DNA of 64,000 nt from the NCBI RefSeq assembly GCF_001894945.1, contig NZ_BCXE01000006.1, forward strand, positions 1 to 64,000, given 5' to 3'. The DNA is from Rhodococcus ruber NBRC 15591 (lineage in GTDB: Bacteria; Actinomycetota; Actinomycetes; Mycobacteriales; Mycobacteriaceae). This document shows positions 32,930-41,168 of this stretch, piece after piece (positions within the stretch are counted from its first letter, which is position 1; each line of letters begins with the position of its first letter). The notes under the pieces were generated by a model, which ran no database searches, had not been told where the DNA came from, and saw only the letters and a list, made by a program, of their open reading frames with translations. Both the position numbers and the translations under genes were made by a program.

Positions 32930-34294
32930 TCAGGCCTTCGACAGCGCCGTCGGGCGGGGTTCGGTGTCGACGCCGGGGATCCCACGCCCGCGCAGGGACG
33001 CGCCGGCCGTCTCGGCCACGAAGTACAACGCGACGAGACCGACGACGCACGCGCCCATCATGTAGAAGGCGGGGACGAGGTCGTTGCCGGTCCGCTCCAC
33101 CAGCCACTCGTTCACCGCCGGGGCGGTCCCGCCGAACAGCGACGTCGAGACGTTGTAGGCGATCGCGAAGCCGGCGAAGCGCACGTGGGTGGGGAACATC
33201 GCCGGGAAGGTCGCCGAGATGGTCGACAGCTGCAGCACGTACAGCAGGCCCAGGACCGTGAACGCGACGATGGCCCAGGCGAAGCTCACGGTCATGAGCA
33301 TGTACATCGGAATCGCGAGCAGCAGCAGCCCGCCCATCGAGATCAGCCACATCGGCTTGCGGCCGATCCGGTCGGACAGCGAGCCCGCGAACGGAATGAC
33401 CGCCATCATGGCGAGCTGCCCGATGACGACGAGGGACAGCGAGGCGGTGCTCGACAGACCGATGCGGTTCTCGAGGTAGGTCGGCATGTAGCTCAGCAGG
33501 GTGTAGTTGCAGACGTTGAGCGCGACGACCAGACCCATCAGCGTCACGATCGGCTTCCAGTACTGCGAGAGCAGACTCCTGAACTGCGTGCCGGTGTCCT
33601 GCTCGACCTCCCCCTCGGCCTCGAGTTCGCGGAACACCGGGGTGTCCTCGAGCTTCGACCGCAGGTACAGCCCGACGAGGGCGAGGGGTCCGGCGACGAA
33701 GAACGGCAGGCGCCAGCCCCACGTGCTCATGAACGCGTCGGTGGAGAGCAGATCGATGGACAACACGATGAGCGCGCCGAACGAGAAGCCGGCGAGAGTG
33801 CCGAACTCGAGGAAGCTGCCGAAGAACCCGCGCTTACGGTCGGGGGAGTACTCGGCCATGAAGGTCGCCGCACCACCGTACTCGCCGCCGGTGGAGAAGC
33901 CCTGGATCATGCGCAGCAGCACCAGCAGCAGCGGTGCCCAGAAGCCGATGGAGGCGTACGAGGGAATGGCACCGAGCAGGACGGTCGCCGTGCCCATCAG
34001 GATGATCGTCAGCGCAAGCACCTGGCGGCGTCCGAGCCGGTCGCCGAGGGGACCCCACACCAGCCCACCGAGCGGACGTACGAGGAAGGACACGGCGAAG
34101 ACACCCAGGGTGAGCAGCGTGGCCGATTCCAGATCGCCGGGGAAGAACGAGTCGGCGATGTAGGTGGCGGTGTAGGCGTATACGCCGTAGTCGAACCACT
34201 CCGTGAAGTTGCCCATGGCCGAGGCGCTGATCGCGCGCCGCAGATGACCGGGTCGGACCTCGGAGTGCACGTCGGTATCGCCGGTGGGTCTCAA
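32930..34294 (-). CDS. MFS transporter, metabolite:H+ symporter (ProP-like)
   Basis: A 454-residue transporter with 12 predicted helices. The start region ISASAMGNFTEWFDYGVYAY, the loop 2-3 motif PLGDRLGRRQVL, FSTGGEYGGAATFMAEY and SLSDRIGRKPMW are hallmarks of the MHS subfamily that carries betaine, proline, citrate, shikimate or related acids by proton symport. The TTG at 34294 is preferred because AAGGGA lies 7 nt upstream and it gives a normal N-terminal length. The regulator at 34474 is transcribed the same way and may control it. Confidence 0.9.
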   Translation of the reverse strand: MRPTGDTDVHSEVRPGHLRRAISASAMGNFTEWFDYGVYAYTATYIADSFFPGDLESATLLTLGVFAVSFLVRPLGGLVWGPLGDRLGRRQVLALTIILMGTATVLLGAIPSYASIGFWAPLLLVLLRMIQGFSTGGEYGGAATFMAEYSPDRKRGFFGSFLEFGTLAGFSFGALIVLSIDLLSTDAFMSTWGWRLPFFVAGPLALVGLYLRSKLEDTPVFRELEAEGEVEQDTGTQFRSLLSQYWKPIVTLMGLVVALNVCNYTLLSYMPTYLENRIGLSSTASLSLVVIGQLAMMAVIPFAGSLSDRIGRKPMWLISMGGLLLLAIPMYMLMTVSFAWAIVAFTVLGLLYVLQLSTISATFPAMFPTHVRFAGFAIAYNVSTSLFGGTAPAVNEWLVERTGNDLVPAFYMMGACVVGLVALYFVAETAGASLRGRGIPGVDTEPRPTALSKA

Positions 34295-34473
34295 GACACA
34301 TCCCTTCGTTCGGACAACCGTTCCGGCGTACCCGACGGGCGGCCGTCCGATCCATTCGATGTGCAGTGAGAAGTAGTTTGTTACCCTTCCGTAATGTTTT
34401 TCCTGCGGGTTCCCGCATGGTGGGAGTGTGGATCTGCCGATCGACCCCCGGGGAAGGCCCGGATCTCGCGTGC

Positions 34474-34980
34474 CTAGTGTTGATCGAGGGCGCCGGCGCG
34501 CAGCGCGGCGGCATTGATGCGGGTCAGCACGTCGTGCAGTTCCTCGAGCTCGGCGAGGCTCACCCCGAGCCGGCGCACCACCGTTTCGGGCACCGTCTCC
34601 GCCCGTTTCCGCAGTGCACGTCCCGCGTCGGTGAGGTCGACGACGAGCTGACGCTCGTCCTGGGGGCTCCGGGTGCGGGTGATCAGACCGAGCGACTCCA
34701 GTCGTTTGAGAAGCGGGGACAGGGTGGGCGAGTCCAGTTGGAGGGCCCGGCCGATTCCCTTGACCGACATCGGCGCGTCCCCCCACAACGCCAGCATCAC
34801 GAGGTACTGCGGGTGGGTCAGGCCGAGCGGTTCGAGCACCGGCCGGTACACCGAAAGGACCGCGCGGTTGGTGACGGACAGGGCGAAGCAGACCTGACGG
34901 TCGAGGGCGAGGGGGTCGGCCGTCGCCCTCGACGACCCGGCTTCGGCCCCGGTCGAGTGGGGGCGGGCCTCCGTGCTCAT
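34474..34980 (-). CDS. MarR-family regulator, OhrR-like
   Basis: A 168-residue winged-helix regulator. Within LDRQVCFALSVTNRAVLSVY the Cys matches the peroxide-sensing Cys of OhrR; LTHPQYLVMLALWG, LDSPTLSPLLKRLESLGLI and RSPQDERQLVVDLTDAG are the DNA-binding and wing segments. OhrR normally represses an organic hydroperoxide reductase (Ohr), but no ohr gene is in the window; the neighbouring transporter or an unlinked gene would be the target. Confidence 0.87.
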   Translation of the reverse strand: MSTEARPHSTGAEAGSSRATADPLALDRQVCFALSVTNRAVLSVYRPVLEPLGLTHPQYLVMLALWGDAPMSVKGIGRALQLDSPTLSPLLKRLESLGLITRTRSPQDERQLVVDLTDAGRALRKRAETVPETVVRRLGVSLAELEELHDVLTRINAAALRAGALDQH

Positions 34981-35509
34981 GGCCTCGATGCTACCCAACC
35001 GGAACCTGCCGGCGACGGTCGCCGGACGGGCCGCGCAGCGACTCCGGCGCCGGTATCGCAGGCCGACGAGAGATTCCGGCCGGTGTGGAGTCCCCGCGAG
35101 GTGGCATCGCCCCATGGGTAATGCCTCCGAAAAGGACTGTCGGACCGTCGATTACCGAATGAACGGGGCCCCGGTCGCCTCGATGCGTGAATCGCACTGC
35201 ATCACAGAGCAATTCGACCTCCGCGGAGAGACGCCGTGAGACGGTCCGGTTGTGATCCTCGACGCCCGGTTCGCGAAGAACGACTGGTTCGCGGACCACT
35301 CGGACAGGCGGAGCGGCGCAGCACGGCGGGCGCCGGAACCCGGGAGCGCCGTGCCGCGCACCCGGGATTCGAGGAACTCCCCACCATCCGGGCAGACGAC
35401 ACGCCAGACTGGATACCACCCGAGTTCGAGAAGTGCTACCGGCCGGAGGAATCGAAGAGCGCCGACGGCGACGAGTTGCGGTCTCGGCCGTGAAGGCAGG
35501 AGGAAATCG
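34981..35509. other. 529-bp intergenic region, no confident gene
   Basis: The divergent promoters of the OhrR-like gene and the DUF1254 protein should lie here. A frame at 35236-35493 (85 codons, ending 16 nt before the next gene's ATG) is open but its composition is Arg/Pro-rich and no motif is visible. GGAGGAAATCG just before 35510 is the ribosome-binding site of the next gene. Confidence 0.5.
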
Positions 35510-36943
35510 ATGACCTCGCATGCGAACACCACACCTATTCCGCCCGGGATCGCGATGCCGGACGAGGTCCGGACCCGGTTGGGCACGTTGCGATTCTTCG
35601 ACGGGGTCCCCGACGATGCGGCGACCCGGACGCTGTTCGACAACCTGGACTTCCAGCGGGCGGTCCAGGCGTACCTGCTGGGGCTGGCCCCGGTCGCCGT
35701 GGCGGCGATGCGTAAGGCGCTGGTGCAGTGGGGGCCGGTGAACGCCACCCTGGTGATGTGGGCGGACCTGGTCCATCCGCGATTCCTCGGCCTTGTCTAC
35801 AACACGAGCACCTCGTACCACTACGCCTGGCTCGACCTGCGCGACGGGCCAGTCGTCGTCGAGGTCCCCCCGAAGGTATACGGCGCCGCAATCGATCCCT
35901 GGTGCCGGTGGGTGGTCGACGTGGGCCTCACCGGACCGGACCAGGGCCGCGGCGGCCGCTACCTGTTCGTGCCGCCGGGCTACGCCGGGCAGGTGCCGGA
36001 CGGTGACCGGGTGGTGCGGTCACGCACCGTCGGGTTGTGGGTGGGCTGGCGGGGTTTCCGGGACGAACACGGTGATCCGCGCCCGGCGGTGGAGATGGTC
36101 GAGGCGCACACCCGGATTCATCCGCTCTCCCAAGCGGACGATCCCCCGTCGACGCGGTTCGTGAACGTCTCCGCCGAGCCGATGTGCGCCGTCGCCCCGG
36201 CCGACTTCCGGTTCTGGGAGATGCTCGACGAGGTGGTGCAGTCCGAACCGCCGGAGTCGGCCGACCCGCTCACCCTGGGCATGTTCGCCTCGGTCGGGAT
36301 CCGTCGGGGCAGGCCGTTCGCCCCGGACGAGCGGATGCGCGCGATCCTGACCGAGGCGGCGACGGTCGGGGACGCGACCGCCCGCGCGCTGACCTACCGG
36401 TTCCGCCACCAGGAGGCGTACTACTACCCCGGCCGCGCCTGGCGCTCGGGCTTCCTCGGCGGCTACTCGTGCACGGAGGACGGGGCGTTGCTGCTCGACG
36501 CCGCCGCTCAACTCGACTTCTTGTACGGCAGTACCAGCCCGGCCTTCGATCAGAAGGCGGTCGGGACCGGGTCGCAGTACGCCCTCGCATTCGTCGACGC
36601 CACCGGCGCACCGTTCGACGGTGACCGGAGCTACCGGTTGCACGTGCCCCCGCACGTGCCCGTGAACAACTTCTGGTCGGTGCTGGTCTACGACACCCAG
36701 GCCCGGTCGATGCTGCAGACCGATCAGCAGTGGCCGTCGGTGACCAGCCAGGATGCGGACCTGGCCGTAAACGAGGACGGCTCGGTCGACGTCCACTTCG
36801 GGCCCGAACGACCCACCGAGGACTGCAACTGGATACAGAGCCTGCCCGGCAGGGGCTGGTTCGCCATGTTCCGGCTCTACGGGCCTCTGGAGCCATGGTT
36901 CGACAAGACCTGGAGGCTCCCGGACATCGAACCGGTCGGGTAG
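35510..36943 (+). CDS. DUF1254/DUF1214 domain protein
   Basis: A 477-residue protein with an N-terminal DUF1254 region (FQRAVQAYLLGLAPVAVAAM, NTSTSYHYAWLDLRDGPVVV) and a C-terminal DUF1214 region (RSYRLHVPPHVPVNNFWSVL, VDVHFGPERPTEDCNWIQS, WFAMFRLYGPLEPWFDKTW). Proteins with this pair are widespread in actinobacteria and proteobacteria and have no agreed function. Here there is no signal peptide, whereas many relatives are exported. Start ATG 35510 has GGAGGAAATCG directly upstream. It appears to be monocistronic. Confidence 0.9.
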   Translation: MTSHANTTPIPPGIAMPDEVRTRLGTLRFFDGVPDDAATRTLFDNLDFQRAVQAYLLGLAPVAVAAMRKALVQWGPVNATLVMWADLVHPRFLGLVYNTSTSYHYAWLDLRDGPVVVEVPPKVYGAAIDPWCRWVVDVGLTGPDQGRGGRYLFVPPGYAGQVPDGDRVVRSRTVGLWVGWRGFRDEHGDPRPAVEMVEAHTRIHPLSQADDPPSTRFVNVSAEPMCAVAPADFRFWEMLDEVVQSEPPESADPLTLGMFASVGIRRGRPFAPDERMRAILTEAATVGDATARALTYRFRHQEAYYYPGRAWRSGFLGGYSCTEDGALLLDAAAQLDFLYGSTSPAFDQKAVGTGSQYALAFVDATGAPFDGDRSYRLHVPPHVPVNNFWSVLVYDTQARSMLQTDQQWPSVTSQDADLAVNEDGSVDVHFGPERPTEDCNWIQSLPGRGWFAMFRLYGPLEPWFDKTWRLPDIEPVG

Positions 36944-37001
36944 CGACCGGGCCGACGGGCACCGCTTCGGCGGGTACGCGGCGCAGAACGCGAACTGCCG
37001 C

Positions 37002-37262
37002 TCATCCGGCTCGGTCCGCCTTCCATGTCCGGTGGCGATCCGGCAGGCACACCGCGCACGGGCGGTAGCCGGCTGCGACGGCGTCGGATTCGCCGGCAAA
37101 GAAGACCCGGTCCCGGACGTAGCCGCCGCGCGCGATCGCCCGCCGCGCCGCGCGGCAGTCGAGTCGTCCGTAGATCCGGCCGCGACGGTGGCCGCCCAGT
37201 GTGCCGGGGGCTGCGCTGAGGTGGGGACGTCCGTCGCTCCCGACGAGCGTGTAGTGGGTCAC
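37002..37262 (-). CDS. Ada-type metal-binding domain protein (stand-alone)
   Basis: An 86-residue protein made of one Ada N-terminal-like zinc module: LDCRAARRAIARGGYVRDRV, then FFAGESDAVAAGYRPCAVCLP. In Ada, four Cys bind zinc and one accepts methyl from phosphotriesters; here only three are visible (Cys36 and the RPCAVC pair), and Ada's first pair C-x3-C is C-x3-R, so methyl transfer is doubtful. The GTG start overlaps the upstream oxygenase stop (GTGA), so both are made together. Confidence 0.8.
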   Translation of the reverse strand: MTHYTLVGSDGRPHLSAAPGTLGGHRRGRIYGRLDCRAARRAIARGGYVRDRVFFAGESDAVAAGYRPCAVCLPDRHRTWKADRAG

Positions 37263-37981
37263 CGTGCGTCGTGCAGGACGAGGCCGAGGGTGTGGCGGAC
37301 GCCGGCGCGGACGGTGCTGACCCCGTGCCGGACGGGGGAGCGGGTCCAGCCGCGCGTGGATCGGGTGGGCCGGTCGCGGGTCGTGAAGATCAGGGCGTGA
37401 CCTTGCTGCAGCACCGTGGCGGTGCCCCGGGACTGCGCGCGGGCGCGTTGCTCGACGAGGAGGAACTCGCCGCCGAGGTGGTCGTGGCCGGGCCGGTCGA
37501 GGCCGATCACCACCTGCAGCGGGAACACCAGGTCGCCGTAGAGGTCGCGGTGCAGGGCGTTCCAGTCGCCGGCGGTGTAGCGCAGCAGCAGGGGCGTCGG
37601 CTCGGTCTGTCCCGCGGCGCGGCAGGCGTCGAGCCAGTCGCCGAACTCGTCGGGCCACGGCGCGGGGTCGCCGAGGCGCTGTGCCCAGTCCCGTGCGACG
37701 GGCAGCAGCCGGTGGTAGAACGCCGCGCGCAACCGGGTGATGCCCTCGGGTACGGGACTGCCGAAATAGCGGTAGGTGCCTTTGCCGAAGCGATACCGCG
37801 CCATGTCGATCGTGCTGCGGAAGCGGCGTTCGTCGTCCCACATCGCGGTGACGCGTGCGCACTCGTCCGCGGTGAGCAGCGGCCCGGTCTGCGCGCACCC
37901 CGTCGCGTCGAGCTCGGCGACGAGCGCCGGCCAGTCCTGAGCCTCGACCCGCGCGGTGAGCGAGTCGGTCCGGTTGGTCAT
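37259..37981 (-). CDS. 2OG-Fe(II) dioxygenase family protein
   Basis: A 240-residue oxygenase of the prolyl-4-hydroxylase-like group. The iron and 2-oxoglutarate ligands fit HRDLYGDLVFPLQVVIGL (His-x-Asp), a later His in VRHGVSTVRAGVRHTLGL and Arg. Residues FGKGTYRYFG precede. Co-expression with an Ada-type zinc protein suggests a role in DNA or nucleotide alkylation repair, but hydroxylation of a protein or small molecule is equally possible. GGAGGAACG precedes the ATG at 37981. Confidence 0.8.
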   Translation of the reverse strand: MTNRTDSLTARVEAQDWPALVAELDATGCAQTGPLLTADECARVTAMWDDERRFRSTIDMARYRFGKGTYRYFGSPVPEGITRLRAAFYHRLLPVARDWAQRLGDPAPWPDEFGDWLDACRAAGQTEPTPLLLRYTAGDWNALHRDLYGDLVFPLQVVIGLDRPGHDHLGGEFLLVEQRARAQSRGTATVLQQGHALIFTTRDRPTRSTRGWTRSPVRHGVSTVRAGVRHTLGLVLHDAR

Positions 37982-38129
37982 CGTTCCTCCTCCGGCCGGG
38001 CAGTCCACCCCGTAGACGCTCGTCGGGCGGGAAACGTGAGATCCGGCCGGGAGGTTCTCGCGGCGAACGGGAGGAAACCGGCGACGCCACTCGCGCGTTG
38101 CCGCGACAACCTCCCGCTCGTCGCGGCAG

Positions 38130-38555
38130 TCACCCGTCGGCGAGCTTGGTGAGCAGGCGGGCGAGTTCGGTGCGTTCGGGGCCGTCGAGACGGGCGAAGA
38201 ACTCGGTGGCCTCGGCGTCGCGCGCGGCATCGAGTTCGGCGGCGATGCGGCGGCCCTCGTCGGTGAGGTGGACGCACACGGCGCGACGGTCGGCGGGGTC
38301 GGCGACGCGGCGGGTCAGGCCGCGGGTCTCGAGCCGGTCGATCACCTCGGTGGCCGAGCGCGGCGCGATGCGCAGCGCCTTGGCGACGTCACCGAGGCGC
38401 AGCGGCTCGGGGGAGTGCCCGACGACGTGCAGCGCGCGGTGCTCGTGCGGGGACAGCTCCCACGGACCGAGGGTGGCGTGCCAGCGGCGGCGCAGCGTGC
38501 GGGTGGCGGTCATCAGCAGGTCGCGCAGCGCCGGGTCGGTGGGGACGTCGGACAT
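38130..38555 (-). CDS. MarR-family transcriptional regulator
   Basis: A 141-residue winged-helix regulator: LSPHEHRALHVVG, LRLGDVAKALRIAPRSATEVIDRLETRGL and RRVADPADRRAVCVHLTDEG. It is divergent from an ABC exporter, and a 9-bp inverted repeat lies between them, so it likely represses the exporter and itself until a ligand binds. Start ATG 38555 is chosen; ATG 38567 is only 1 nt after a GAGG and is less likely. Confidence 0.9.
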   Translation of the reverse strand: MSDVPTDPALRDLLMTATRTLRRRWHATLGPWELSPHEHRALHVVGHSPEPLRLGDVAKALRIAPRSATEVIDRLETRGLTRRVADPADRRAVCVHLTDEGRRIAAELDAARDAEATEFFARLDGPERTELARLLTKLADG

Positions 38556-38579
38556 GATGCGGATCATACCTCACTTGAC

Positions 38580-38602
38580 GGTTGCCTCTTAGTGAGGCAA
38601 CC
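38580..38602. promoter_or_regulatory. Inverted-repeat operator between marR and ABC exporter
   Basis: GGTTGCCTC at 38580-38588 and GAGGCAACC at 38594-38602 form a perfect 9-bp inverted repeat with 5-nt spacer. TTGACG at 38575 could be a -35. Similar CCTCAC words recur at 38569 and 38622. This is the likely binding site of the adjacent MarR protein. Confidence 0.65.
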
Positions 38603-38643
38603 TCAACAAGTACGTTTCGTGCCTCACGAAGGAGGTGACGGGC

Positions 38644-40479
38644 ATGATGCAGCCTCCGCCCGGCGGCGGGCCGGGACCGATGCGGCACGCCAAGCCCGAC
38701 CCGCGCGACCGCGCCCAGCTCGAGGAATCCCCCGTGAGCGTGCGCCGCATCGGCGCGCTCTTCGCGCCCTACCGCTGGCAGGTTGCGCTCGTCGTCGGGC
38801 TCATCGTGGTCTCGTCGGTGATCACGCTCGCCAACCCGTTCCTCGTCCGCACCCTCATCGACCACGCGATTCCCGACCAGGACGTGCCGCTGCTGCTCGG
38901 CGCCGTCGGGGCGATGCTTGCCGTCACCGTCGTCGCCTCGATCCTCGGCGTGGTGCAGACGTGGATCTCCACCACGGTGGGCCAGCACGTCATGCACGAC
39001 CTGCGCACCCGCGTGTTCGACCATCTGCAGCGGCAGTCCCTCGGCTTCTTCACCCGCACCCGCGGCGGGGAGATCCAGTCCCGGCTGACCAACGACATCG
39101 GCGGCATGCAGAACGTCGTCACCTCCACGGCGACCTCGATCGCCTCCAACGTCACCACCGTCGTCGGCACGGCCGTCGCGATGGCGGTGCTCAGCTGGCG
39201 GCTGTCGCTGCTGTCCCTGCTGGTGCTGCCGCCGGCGATCTGGCTCACCCGCAAGGTCGCCCTGATGCGCCGCGAGATCACCACCGTGCGCCAGCGTCGG
39301 CTCGCCGACATGCAGACCCAGATCGAGGAGAGCCTCTCGCTCAGCGGCGTCCTGCTCGGCAAGATCCTCGGCACCGGTCCCGCCATGTCGGAGCGCTTCG
39401 CCCGCACCTCCACCGAACTCGCCGACCTCGAGGTCCGCTCCCAGTTGTCCGGGCGCTGGCGCATGGCCACGATGAACATCGTCTTCGCCGCCATCCCGGC
39501 CCTGCTCTACCTCGTCGCCGGCCTGCCCGCGACGTCGGGCGGGATGACGATCGGCACCCTCGTCGCGTTCACCGGCCTGCAGGCCACCCTGTTCCGGCCG
39601 CTGATGAGCCTGCTCGACGTGGGCGTGTCGGTCACCGGGTCGCTGGCGCTGTTCAGCCGCATCTTCGAGTACCTCGACTTGACCGTCGAGATCGGCGAAC
39701 CCGCGAAGCCGGTGCACCTGGACCTCGGGCGCGTCGCCGGCGCCGTGCGGTTCGACGACGTCCGCTTCCGCTACGACGGTGCCGACCGGGACGCGCTCGC
39801 CGGCATCACCCTCGACGTGCCGGCGGGCTCGCACGTCGCGCTCGTCGGCGAAACCGGTTCAGGAAAAACAACTCTCGGGTCGCTCGTCGCGCGACTGTAC
39901 GACCCCACGTCGGGGCGGGTGACGATCGACGGCGTCGACGTGCGCGACCTGCCGCTCGCCGACGTCGCGAGCCTGGTCGGTGTGGTCTCCCAGGAGACGT
40001 ACCTGCTGCACGCCACGGTCCGGGAGAACCTGCGTCATGCCAAGCCCGACGCGACCGACGCCGAGATCGAGCAGGCCGCGCGCGCCGCGCACATCCACGA
40101 CCTGCTGTGCTCGCTGCCGGACGGCTACGACACCGTCGTCGGGGCGCGCGGGCACCGCTTCTCCGGCGGCGAGAAGCAGCGCCTCGCCATCGCCCGCACC
40201 CTGCTGCGCGCCCCGCGCATCCTGGTGCTGGACGAGGCGACCAGCGCCCTCGACAACGAGACCGAACGCGCGGTGCAGGCCGCGCTGGACGCGGCCCGCC
40301 GCGATCGCACGACCCTCACCGTCGCGCACCGCCTCTCGACCGTCCGCGACGCCGACACCATCGTCGTCCTCGACCGCGGCCGCATCGTGGAGCAGGGCAG
40401 CCACGACGAACTGCTCGCCCGCGACGGCCGATACGCCGCGCTCGCGGCCCGCACACAACCACAGGAAGTCGGCGTGTGA
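38644..40479 (+). CDS. ABC exporter, fused membrane and ATPase domains
   Basis: A 611-residue half-transporter: six membrane helices in the first ~330 residues, then the nucleotide-binding domain with Walker A LVGETGSGKTTLG, signature FSGGEKQRLAIARTLL, Walker B ILVLDEATSALD and the H-loop TVAHRLSTV. It should homodimerise and export a lipophilic compound or drug. GGAGG lies 8 nt before ATG 38644. The Walker A codons (39850-39876) include TCA, GGA, AAA, ACA and ACT, rare in this GC-rich gene. Control by the divergent MarR protein is likely. Confidence 0.93.
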   Translation: MMQPPPGGGPGPMRHAKPDPRDRAQLEESPVSVRRIGALFAPYRWQVALVVGLIVVSSVITLANPFLVRTLIDHAIPDQDVPLLLGAVGAMLAVTVVASILGVVQTWISTTVGQHVMHDLRTRVFDHLQRQSLGFFTRTRGGEIQSRLTNDIGGMQNVVTSTATSIASNVTTVVGTAVAMAVLSWRLSLLSLLVLPPAIWLTRKVALMRREITTVRQRRLADMQTQIEESLSLSGVLLGKILGTGPAMSERFARTSTELADLEVRSQLSGRWRMATMNIVFAAIPALLYLVAGLPATSGGMTIGTLVAFTGLQATLFRPLMSLLDVGVSVTGSLALFSRIFEYLDLTVEIGEPAKPVHLDLGRVAGAVRFDDVRFRYDGADRDALAGITLDVPAGSHVALVGETGSGKTTLGSLVARLYDPTSGRVTIDGVDVRDLPLADVASLVGVVSQETYLLHATVRENLRHAKPDATDAEIEQAARAAHIHDLLCSLPDGYDTVVGARGHRFSGGEKQRLAIARTLLRAPRILVLDEATSALDNETERAVQAALDAARRDRTTLTVAHRLSTVRDADTIVVLDRGRIVEQGSHDELLARDGRYAALAARTQPQEVGV

Positions 40480-40486
40480 CCGCCGC

Positions 40487-41140
40487 TCAGCCGGACACCG
40501 AAAGGGCGCCGGTCCGCAGGCGCCGCACCGCGTCCGCCGCCGGCACCACGGCGGCGCATCGCGCCGCGAGGTACTGCAGCGCCTCGGTGTGCTCCCGCCG
40601 GGAGAAGTCCGCGACCCCGTCCGCGACGACGAAGACCTGCACATCCCGCATGAACCCGTCCAGCGCGGTGCTCAGGCACCCGATGTGGGCGTAGACGCCG
40701 GTCACGACGAGCTGGTCCCGGCCCCACGCGTGCATCCGCTCCCGCAGGTCGGTGCGGATGAATGCGCTGTAGCGCCACTTGGTGAGCTGCACGTCGTCCT
40801 CGCGCGGCGCGAGTTCGGCGACGACGGACGTCAGAGCCGGGTCGTCGGCCAGGCCGGGACCCCAGAAGTCGGTGAGCAGGGCGCGCTCGGCGGGATCCTG
40901 ATCGCCCGGCTGGGCGGTGTAGACGACGGGAATGCCCGCCTCGTACGCCGACTGCCGGATCGTATCGATGTTCGGCACCACCGTGGCCAGCGGATCCGCC
41001 GTGCGGTCGAACGCGCGGACGAAGTACTCCTGCATGTCGTGCACGAGCAGCACCGCCCGCCGCGGATCGATCGTCCAGTCGACGGTGTTCTCCGGCAGGT
41101 CCGTGGGCATCGGATAGGAGACGGACTTCGGCAGGGCCAT
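40487..41140 (-). CDS. Isochorismatase (no carrier domain)
   Basis: A 217-residue hydrolase converting isochorismate to 2,3-dihydro-2,3-dihydroxybenzoate and pyruvate. AVLLVHDMQEYFVRAF carries the catalytic Asp35, KWRYSAFIRTDL the Lys, and VTGVYAHIGCLSTALD the Cys region. It ends after the isochorismatase fold; the aryl-carrier domain of EntB/DhbB is absent. It is the last gene of the leftward operon of DHB genes (28 nt after the ligase gene). Confidence 0.93.
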   Translation of the reverse strand: MALPKSVSYPMPTDLPENTVDWTIDPRRAVLLVHDMQEYFVRAFDRTADPLATVVPNIDTIRQSAYEAGIPVVYTAQPGDQDPAERALLTDFWGPGLADDPALTSVVAELAPREDDVQLTKWRYSAFIRTDLRERMHAWGRDQLVVTGVYAHIGCLSTALDGFMRDVQVFVVADGVADFSRREHTEALQYLAARCAAVVPAADAVRRLRTGALSVSG

Positions 41141-41168
41141 GGCGGGATTCGCTTTCTGTCGTCGGGGA

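Noticed and set aside
35236-35493. An 85-codon open frame just before the DUF1254/DUF1214 gene
   Set aside because: Arg/Pro-rich composition, no motif, no ribosome-binding site, and competing open frames in the same stretch; kept as intergenic.
40487-41140. A possible truncated EntB caused by a frameshift that removed the carrier domain
   Set aside because: The protein ends cleanly at the usual end of stand-alone isochorismatases, and the 8 nt to the next gene leave no room for a remnant carrier sequence.
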